NCBI RefSeq assembly: GCF_902859645.1
Contig: NZ_CADIJR010000006.1
Span: 62,001-126,000 of the forward strand
Source of the DNA: Achromobacter insuavis
GTDB taxonomy: Bacteria > Pseudomonadota > Gammaproteobacteria > Burkholderiales > Burkholderiaceae_B
DNA length: 64,000 nt
Direction: 5' to 3'
Made by a program: the position numbers and the translations under genes. This document shows, piece after piece, positions 57,845 to 64,000 of this stretch (the first letter of the stretch is position 1; each line of letters begins with the position of its first letter). The notes beneath the pieces were generated by a model. The model was not told where the DNA came from. It did not search any database and worked only from the letters and a program-made list of their open reading frames with translations.

Positions 57845-59346
57845 TGAAACCCGTATGGATCGTCGACGACGACCAGGCCATCCGCTGGGTCCTCGAAAAG
57901 GCCCTGGCCCGCGCCGGTGTCCCCACCCGTAGTTTCTCCCAGGCAGCCGACGTGCTCGACGCGCTGGCGCACGACACGCCCGTCGCCCTGGTGTCCGATA
58001 TCCGCATGCCCGGCGGCAACGGCCTTGAGCTGCTGCGCCAGCTCAAGGAACGCCATCCCGGCCTGCCGGTCATCGTCATGACCGCCTTCGCCGACCTCGA
58101 CAGCACCGTGTCCGCCTTCCAGGGCGGCGCTTTCGACTACCTGGCCAAGCCCTTCGACGTGAACGAGGCGGTGGCGCTGATCCAGCGCGCCATGCAGGAA
58201 TCGACCCAGCCCGAAAGCCCCGAAGGGCAGGGCGAGGCCCAGAACAATGAACGCTGGATGATGACGCAGTCGTCGTCCACCGCCATGCAGGAAGTGTTCC
58301 GCGCCATCGGCCGGCTGGCGCAGTCCAAGGTCACCGTGCTGATCACCGGCGAGTCCGGCACCGGCAAGGAACTGGTGGCGCGCGCGCTGCACGGCCACGG
58401 CATGCGCGCCGGCGGCCCGTTCGTGGCGCTCAACGCCGCCGCCATCCCGCGCGACCTGCTCGAAGCCGAGCTGTTCGGCCACGAGCGCGGCGCCTTCACC
58501 GGCGCCAACACCCTGCGCCGCGGCCGCTTCGAGGAGGCCCACGGCGGCACGCTGTTCCTGGACGAAATCGGCGACATGCCGATCGAACTGCAGACGCGCC
58601 TGCTGCGCGTGCTGGCCGAAGGCAGCTTCTACCGCGTCGGCGGCGCGCAGCCCGTGCGGGTCGACGTGCGCATCGTCGCCGCCACCCACCAGCCGCTGGA
58701 GCAGCGCGTCGAACAAGGCCTGTTCCGCGAAGACCTGTTCCACCGCCTGAACGTCATCCGCCTGCGCCTGCCGCCGCTGCGCGAGCGGGTCGAGGATATC
58801 CCGGCGCTCGCCAACCACTTCCTCACCGCCAGCGCCCGCGCGCTCGGCGTGCCGGTCAAGCGCCTGACCCCGGAAGCGCTGGCCGTCCTGACCAAGTTCG
58901 ACTTCCCCGGCAACGTGCGCCAGCTGGAGAACTTCTGCCACTGGCTCACCGTCATGGCCCCCGGCCAGACCGTCGAGCGCGCCGACCTGCCGCCCGAAAT
59001 CCGCGCCATGGAACACGCGCCCGCCGCCGGTTCGGTGTCCCCGCGCCCGCCGGCCGGCGCCAGCGTCGCCGCCATCGGCACCGTGGTCCAGCATCCCGCG
59101 CCCGCCGCCGCCGACGAAGCCACGCCCCGCAACTGGCAGGACTCCCTGCTGCGCGACGCCCAGTACCGCCTCGAACGCGGCGAACCCGCCGTCATGGCCA
59201 CTCTGACGCGCCAGTTCGAGAAAATCCTGCTCCAAAGCGCCCTGGACGCCAGCCGCGGCCGCCGCGTCGAAGCCGCCTCAAGACTGGGCATCGGCCGCAA
59301 CACCATCACGCGCAAACTGCGCGAACTCGGCATCGAAGACGAGTAG
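57844..59346 (+). CDS. glnG: Nitrogen regulation response regulator NtrC (GlnG)
   Basis: 500 residues. Receiver domain with phospho-acceptor D52 (VSDIRMPGGN) and K in YLAKPFDVNEA; AAA+ domain with Walker A GESGTGKE, the sigma-54-contact GAFTGA, Walker B LFLDEIGDM and the arginine finger region; C-terminal Fis-type helix-turn-helix (ASRLGIGRNTITRKLRELGI). A proline/alanine-rich linker (about 395-425) joins AAA+ and HTH. It activates the sigma-54 promoter at 55103 through the enhancer dyads. It is coupled to glnL by a 1-base overlap. Confidence 0.96.
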   Translation: MKPVWIVDDDQAIRWVLEKALARAGVPTRSFSQAADVLDALAHDTPVALVSDIRMPGGNGLELLRQLKERHPGLPVIVMTAFADLDSTVSAFQGGAFDYLAKPFDVNEAVALIQRAMQESTQPESPEGQGEAQNNERWMMTQSSSTAMQEVFRAIGRLAQSKVTVLITGESGTGKELVARALHGHGMRAGGPFVALNAAAIPRDLLEAELFGHERGAFTGANTLRRGRFEEAHGGTLFLDEIGDMPIELQTRLLRVLAEGSFYRVGGAQPVRVDVRIVAATHQPLEQRVEQGLFREDLFHRLNVIRLRLPPLRERVEDIPALANHFLTASARALGVPVKRLTPEALAVLTKFDFPGNVRQLENFCHWLTVMAPGQTVERADLPPEIRAMEHAPAAGSVSPRPPAGASVAAIGTVVQHPAPAAADEATPRNWQDSLLRDAQYRLERGEPAVMATLTRQFEKILLQSALDASRGRRVEAASRLGIGRNTITRKLRELGIEDE

Positions 59347-59407
59347 GGCGGCACGCGCTCTCCACCCGCGCGCAGCGACCGCCGCTACCCCATCCTCCGC
59401 CGCGTAA

Positions 59408-59442
59408 GTCAGGTAGCGGCCGCCCGCGCGGCCCTACCTGAC
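59408..59442. terminator. Long hairpin between glnG and a convergent LysR gene
   Basis: GTCAGGTAG (59408-59416) pairs with CTACCTGAC (59434-59442), and inside GGCCGC pairs with GCGGCC around a 4-base loop; one C (59417) is bulged, giving 15 pairs in all. No T-run follows on either strand. It lies near the middle of the 216-base convergent gap. Nothing else was recognised in that gap. Confidence 0.55.
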
Positions 59443-59562
59443 GGGCCGAACCCGCTCTCGGCTAAGACACCCCTCCAGCAACGCCACAAACCCGGCCGAC
59501 GCCCCGGGCGGCCTACGAAGCCCGCGCGATCGCACACCAACGTCCAAGACAAGAACGCCCCT

Positions 59563-60477
59563 TCACCCCATCCCCAGCAACCCCTCACAAAGCCGAGGCG
59601 ACTTCAACTTCTGCAGCCACCACTTGAGCGCCTCCCCCGGCTTCTCCGCCCGCCACGCATACGCCACATGCTCGGTCAACGACATCCCCTCATCGGTATC
59701 GCAGACCACCAGCACCCCCTGCGCCAGATACGGCGCCGCCAGCGTCAGCGGCAGATACCCGCACCCCAGCCCGCGGATCTGCGCCTCGATCTTGGCCTGC
59801 ATCGTCGGCATCACCAGCGTCGGCTGCTCCGCCAGGATCCCGCGCGACTGCGGCGGCAGGTTGCGTGACGTGTCGGCCACCACCACCGCGCAATAGCGCG
59901 TGATGTCGGCCCGGCTCAGCGGCTGCGGCGCCGACGCCAGCGGATGGTGCGCCGCCACGCAGAAGCCGAACTGCGCCTGTCCCATCGTCACCGAGCGGTA
60001 GGGGCCGGTCGGTTCGCCCGCCGCGCCCGCTCCGATCACCAGGTCGGCGCGGTTCGACGTCAACGCATCCCAGTTGCCGCTCAGCACCTCGGTCGAAAAG
60101 CGCAGCTTGGTCGCGCTGCCCAGCGCCTGGAACTCCTCGACCAGGTCGTACAGCGGCCGCCACGGCAGCACCGCGCTCACCGCGATGCGCAGCTCCACCT
60201 CCCAGCCGGTGGCGATGCGCTTGACCCGGCAGGCCAGGTCGTCCAGCGACTGCAGCACGTGGCGGCCATCCTTGAGCAGCGCCTCGCCCGCCGGCGTCAG
60301 CAGCGCCCGGTGCCCCGAGCGGTCGAACAGCAGCACGTCCAGCCCGTCTTCCAGCTTGCGGATGGCGTAGGTCACGGCCGACGGCACCTTGTCCAGCTCG
60401 CGCGCCGCCTTGGCGAAGCTGCCATGGCGCGCGATGGCGTCCACCAGGATGAGCAATTCGGGCGTGATCGGCTGCAT
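59563..60477 (-). CDS. LysR-family transcriptional regulator (divergent from pirin genes)
   Basis: 304 residues from ATG at 60477; an in-frame TTG at 60504 would add 9 residues but has no ribosome site and lies in the dyad. HTH at about 5-60 (ITPELLILVDAIARHGSFAKAARELDKVPSAVTYAIRKLEDGLDVLLFDR) and a LysR effector domain from about 90. Not closely similar to the other two LysR proteins of the window. Its start is 182 bases from the divergent pirin gene, so it is a good candidate regulator of that pair and of itself. Confidence 0.92.
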   Translation of the reverse strand: MQPITPELLILVDAIARHGSFAKAARELDKVPSAVTYAIRKLEDGLDVLLFDRSGHRALLTPAGEALLKDGRHVLQSLDDLACRVKRIATGWEVELRIAVSAVLPWRPLYDLVEEFQALGSATKLRFSTEVLSGNWDALTSNRADLVIGAGAAGEPTGPYRSVTMGQAQFGFCVAAHHPLASAPQPLSRADITRYCAVVVADTSRNLPPQSRGILAEQPTLVMPTMQAKIEAQIRGLGCGYLPLTLAAPYLAQGVLVVCDTDEGMSLTEHVAYAWRAEKPGEALKWWLQKLKSPRLCEGLLGMG

Positions 60478-60499
60478 GGGAAGGTTCCGGGCAATATCG

Positions 60500-60514
60500 T
60501 TCAAAAAATTTGAA
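60500..60514. promoter_or_regulatory. LysR-type T-N11-A dyad upstream of the LysR and pirin genes
   Basis: TTCAAAAAATTTGAA: perfect 6-base arms with a 3-base centre, matching the T-N11-A plan of LysR operators. It lies 23 bases upstream of the LysR ATG, so autoregulation is likely, and about 150 bases upstream of the pirin start. Confidence 0.6.
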
Positions 60515-60658
60515 TGGTTTCTTCAAATCATAGCGTCAAACCGGCTGCCGAGTACGCGCACAATGTCACTCATGCCGGTTGAGCAGCTGGCGCCAGACCC
60601 AAACAGGCAGGCGCCGGATCGAGCGAAACCATTCACATATTTGAAACAGGAGTCCACC

Positions 60659-61357
<699 letters not shown>

Positions 61358-61434
61358 GGCCGGCAGCCGGGTGGATCGCCGATCCGCCCGGCCTTAACAT
61401 GGCCCCAAGACGGCCAACCTACAGGAGCATTCCC

Positions 61435-62340
61435 ATGTCCACTTTGTCCCAAGCCGGCGACAGCCAGATCGAAACCGTGGTGGTGCCGCGCAGCAGCGAC
61501 CTGGGCGGCTTCGAAGTCCGTCGCGCGCTGCCCTCGGCGCAGCGCCGCACCGTCGGCCCGTTCGTCTTCCTGGACCACATGGGCCCGGTTGAATTCACGG
61601 CCGGCTCGGGCATCGACGTGCGCCCGCATCCGCACATCGGCCTGTCGACCGTTACCTATCTGTACGAAGGCTCGATGGTGCATCGCGATGGCGCCGGCAA
61701 CACCCAGACCATCCTGCCCGGCGAGGTGAACTGGATGACGGCGGGCCGTGGCATCGTCCACTCCGAGCGCTCCTCGCCCGAAAGCCGCCAGGCCGCGCAA
61801 CGCCTGGCCGGCCTGCAGATCTGGGTCGGCCTGCCCAAGGCCCACGAGGAAACCGATCCCGGTTTCACCCACTACGGCCTGGACGCCCAGCCCGTGATCG
61901 AAGGCGAGGGGGTGCGCGCGCAGGTCGTGGCCGGCTCGCTGTTCGGCAAGACGTCGCAGGTCAAGACCCATTCGCCGCTGTTCTATGGCGACATGCAGTT
62001 GCAGGCCGGCGCCGTCACGGTGCTGCCCGCCGAGCACGAAGAGCGCGCCGCCTACCTGGCGATCGGCTCGGTCGAGGTGGACGGACAAGTGTTCGAGAGC
62101 GGCCGCCTGATCGTGTTCGCCCCGGGCCGTCCGGTGCAGATCCGCGCCTGTACCGACGCGCGTTTCGCGGTGCTCGGCGGCGAGCCGCTGGAAGGCCCGC
62201 GCTTCATCTGGTGGAACTTCGTCTCCAGCAGCAAAGACCGCATCGAGCAGGCCAAGGAAGACTGGCAACGCAACCGCTTCGGCCAGACCGTGCCGGGCGA
62301 CGAGACCGAGTTCATCCCGCTGCCCGCGCCGCGCGCCTGA
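61435..62340 (+). CDS. Pirin family protein (long type)
   Basis: 301 residues with pirin N-terminal cupin (RRTVGPFVFLDHMGPVEFTAGSGIDVRPHPHIGLSTVTYLYEGS, metal-binding HPHIG; HSERSS with His and Glu) and a C-terminal pirin_C cupin (YLAIGSVEVDGQVFESGRLIVFAPG, about 225-265). The metal residues of the first cupin are intact. Long pirins act as quercetinase or redox-linked regulators; the role here is unknown. AGGAG precedes the ATG. It probably shares an operon with the shorter pirin. Confidence 0.92.
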   Translation: MSTLSQAGDSQIETVVVPRSSDLGGFEVRRALPSAQRRTVGPFVFLDHMGPVEFTAGSGIDVRPHPHIGLSTVTYLYEGSMVHRDGAGNTQTILPGEVNWMTAGRGIVHSERSSPESRQAAQRLAGLQIWVGLPKAHEETDPGFTHYGLDAQPVIEGEGVRAQVVAGSLFGKTSQVKTHSPLFYGDMQLQAGAVTVLPAEHEERAAYLAIGSVEVDGQVFESGRLIVFAPGRPVQIRACTDARFAVLGGEPLEGPRFIWWNFVSSSKDRIEQAKEDWQRNRFGQTVPGDETEFIPLPAPRA

Positions 62341-62449
62341 TGTCGGCGGCCGGTCCGCTGTCCACGGGCTGGAACGCGGACCGCCATCCCCGACGGCGCG
62401 GCAGTATGATGCGCATCCCTAACGTGATAACAATCGGGATGGAGACATC

Positions 62450-63427
62450 ATGCAACGCTTTACCCTGAACGCGCTGCGCGGCCTGGCCGCGCTGGCGCTG
62501 GTCCATGGCGCCGCCGCGGCGCAGGCCGCCGGCTATCCGGCCAAGCCCATCGTGTTCATCGTGCCGTACACCGCCGGCGGCACCACCGACCTGGTGGCGC
62601 GCACGGCCGGCGCGAAGGTCGCCGAGAAGCTGGGCCAGCCGGTCATCGTCGAGAACCGTCCGGGCGCCGGCGGCAACATCGGCATGGACGCCGTGGCCAA
62701 GGCCGCGCCGGATGGCTACACCATCGGCTTCGGCGCCATCTCCACCAATGCGCTGAACCCCTTCGTCTACCCGTCGATGCCGTTCGATCCGACCAAGGAC
62801 TTCACCGGCATCAGCATGCTGGGCGCGTCCTCGGTGGTGCTGGAAACCGGCCCGTCGCTCAAGGTCGACAGCGTCAAGGACCTGGTGGCCTATGCCAAGC
62901 AGCACGCCGGCACCGCCTTCGGCACGCCCGGCACCGGCACCTCGATGCACCTGGCTGGCGTCATGTTCGACCAGCTCACCGGCGCCGGCATGCAGCACAT
63001 CCCCTACAAGGGCAGCGCGCAGGCGCTGAACGACCTGCTGGGCGGCCACCTACCGATCATGTTCGACAACCTGCCGGCCTCGCTGCCGCACATCAAGTCG
63101 GGCAAGGTCCATGCGCTGGCGGTCACCGGCAGCAAGCGCGCGCCGGCCTTGCCGGACGTGCCGACGCTGGCCGAGCTCGGCTATGGCGGGGCGGTGGTGG
63201 ATCCGTGGTTCGCGGTCTATGGCCCGGCCAAGCTGCCGCCGGAAATCACGGCCGCGCTGAGCGAAGCCTTCCAGGCGGCGCTGGCGATGCCGGACGTCAA
63301 GGACAAGCTGGAGCAGGCCGGTTTCATGCCCTATGGCTCGACGCCCGCCGAAGTCGAGCGCCTGACCCGCAGCCAGTACGAGTCGTTCAAGGCGCTGTCG
63401 CAGAAGGTCAAGCTGTCGGCCGACTGA
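62450..63427 (+). CDS. Bug-family tripartite tricarboxylate transporter binding protein (TctC-like)
   Basis: 325 residues with signal peptide ending AAAAQAA near 25. The Bug fold marks are visible: YPAKPIVFIVPYTAGGTTDLVARTAGAKVAEKLGQPVIVENRPGAGGNIGMDAVAKAAPDGYTIGFG, then MHLAGVMFDQLTGAGMQHIPYKGSAQALNDLLGGHLPIMFDN. Bug proteins are expanded in Bordetella/Achromobacter and bind carboxylates, often as orphans without tctAB genes, as here. GGAG precedes the ATG at 62450. Convergent with the ABC ATPase gene. Confidence 0.93.
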   Translation: MQRFTLNALRGLAALALVHGAAAAQAAGYPAKPIVFIVPYTAGGTTDLVARTAGAKVAEKLGQPVIVENRPGAGGNIGMDAVAKAAPDGYTIGFGAISTNALNPFVYPSMPFDPTKDFTGISMLGASSVVLETGPSLKVDSVKDLVAYAKQHAGTAFGTPGTGTSMHLAGVMFDQLTGAGMQHIPYKGSAQALNDLLGGHLPIMFDNLPASLPHIKSGKVHALAVTGSKRAPALPDVPTLAELGYGGAVVDPWFAVYGPAKLPPEITAALSEAFQAALAMPDVKDKLEQAGFMPYGSTPAEVERLTRSQYESFKALSQKVKLSAD

Positions 63428-63446
63428 GCGCCGCGCGGTCCGTGGA

Positions 63447-64000
63447 TCAGCGGCCGCGCTCGAACACCTGTTCGCGCTGCTCGGCCAGCGCTTCGCGCCG
63501 GATGAAGTCGCGCACGAAGTCGTCGGCCGGGTGGTGGTGCAGGTTGTAGGGCGTGTCCCACTGCGCGATGCGCCCGGCCGCCATCACGCCGATGCGGTCG
63601 GCGATGGCGAAGGCCTCGGCCTGGTTGTGCGTCACCAGGATGGCGGTGTGGCCGGTGGTCTTGAGAATCTCGCGCACCTCGAAGGCGAGGCGTTCGCGCG
63701 TGTCCACGTCCAGATTGGAAAACGGTTCGTCGAGCAGCAGCAGGTCGGGCGAGGGCGCCAGGGCCCGGGCCAGGGCCACGCGCTGCTGCTGGCCGCCGGA
63801 GATTTCGTGCGGATAGCTGTTGGCGACGTGCGCCAGGCCGACCAGGGTCAGCATTTCCTCGACCCGGCGCGCGCGTTCGGCGCGCTCCAGGCGGCGCAGG
63901 CCGAAGGCCACGTTCTGCGCCACCGACAGGTGCGGGAACAGCGCGTAGTCCTGGAACATCATGCCGACGCGGCGCTTTTCCGGGGCAACCTGTTCGGTGG
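63447..64000 (-). CDS. ABC transporter ATP-binding protein, C-terminal part (truncated by window edge)
   Basis: The frame is open to the window edge (the visible upstream residues TEQVAPEKRRVG precede MMFQDYALFPHL). It holds the Q-loop (MFQDYALFPHLSV), signature ISGGQQQRVALARAL, Walker B LLLLDEPFSNLDVD and H-loop LVTHNQ; Walker A lies outside. The family is PotA/FbpC-like (polyamine, ferric iron, sulfate). The lack of a long regulatory TOBE tail (it ends REQVFERGR) fits the shorter FbpC/ThiQ-like members. Substrate undetermined. Confidence 0.88.
   Translation of the reverse strand, partial: TEQVAPEKRRVGMMFQDYALFPHLSVAQNVAFGLRRLERAERARRVEEMLTLVGLAHVANSYPHEISGGQQQRVALARALAPSPDLLLLDEPFSNLDVDTRERLAFEVREILKTTGHTAILVTHNQAEAFAIADRIGVMAAGRIAQWDTPYNLHHHPADDFVRDFIRREALAEQREQVFERGR

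Overview
The window is a contiguous stretch of a G+C-rich beta-proteobacterial chromosome. Protein families and gene order point to Alcaligenaceae (Achromobacter/Bordetella): a FabV-type enoyl reductase, Burkholderiales-type porins, Bug-family and TRAP solute-binding proteins, GTG/TTG starts, and scattered core blocks (gmk-rpoZ-spoT, yicC, rph, rdgB-hemW, glnA-glnL-glnG). The genus is inferred from protein character, not from a marker gene. I saw no rRNA, tRNA, IS element, CRISPR array, origin or prophage.

Layout: 2-2512 holds the serB 3' end, fabV and a DMT exporter. 2600-11118 is a plus-strand catabolic cluster: LysR, TRAP transporter (DctP/DctQ/DctM type), DUF2848, amidase, a second paralogous LysR and a DUF1445 (YcsI/D-glutamate cyclase family) protein. 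11414-15967 is a complete branched-chain amino-acid-type ABC importer. 16087-17934 is a lone ABC exporter of visibly lower G+C, probably acquired. 18148-22330 (minus) holds a porin and a second TRAP system. 22611-29243 holds nudC, a MarR-type regulator, a fused 5-oxoprolinase, an unannotated 50-residue membrane protein and a C45-family acyltransferase. 29409-31709 is glnHPQ.

31828-46755 holds the stringent-response/nucleotide block spoT-rpoZ-gmk, then a likely thiosulfate dehydrogenase pair (tsdB-tsdA), an SDR, an NlpC/P60 hydrolase, a ZnuD-like TonB receptor with a DUF2946-like protein, amn, a LysP-like permease, yicC and rph. 46781-52982 (MmgE/PrpD protein, acyl-CoA dehydrogenase, chemoreceptor, EAL-CBS-GGDEF protein) lies between rph and rdgB-hemW. 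55179-59346 is glnA-glnL-glnG with a consensus sigma-54 promoter and NtrC-type dyads. 59563-62340 is a LysR gene divergent from two tandem pirin genes, followed by a Bug-type binding protein and the 3' part of an ABC ATPase.

Themes: six transport systems are interleaved with nitrogen and amide metabolism. Amidase, DUF1445 and 5-oxoprolinase all touch glutamate/5-oxoproline chemistry, and glnHPQ with glnA-ntrBC handles glutamine and nitrogen control. In three importer operons the binding-protein gene is separated from the permease genes by a strong hairpin, which fits unequal expression of the subunits. The most novel items are the 50-residue membrane protein whose start codon lies in a perfect dyad, the isolated low-G+C ABC exporter with its own promoter and operator, and a 132-bp tail-to-tail overlap between the chemoreceptor and EAL/GGDEF genes.
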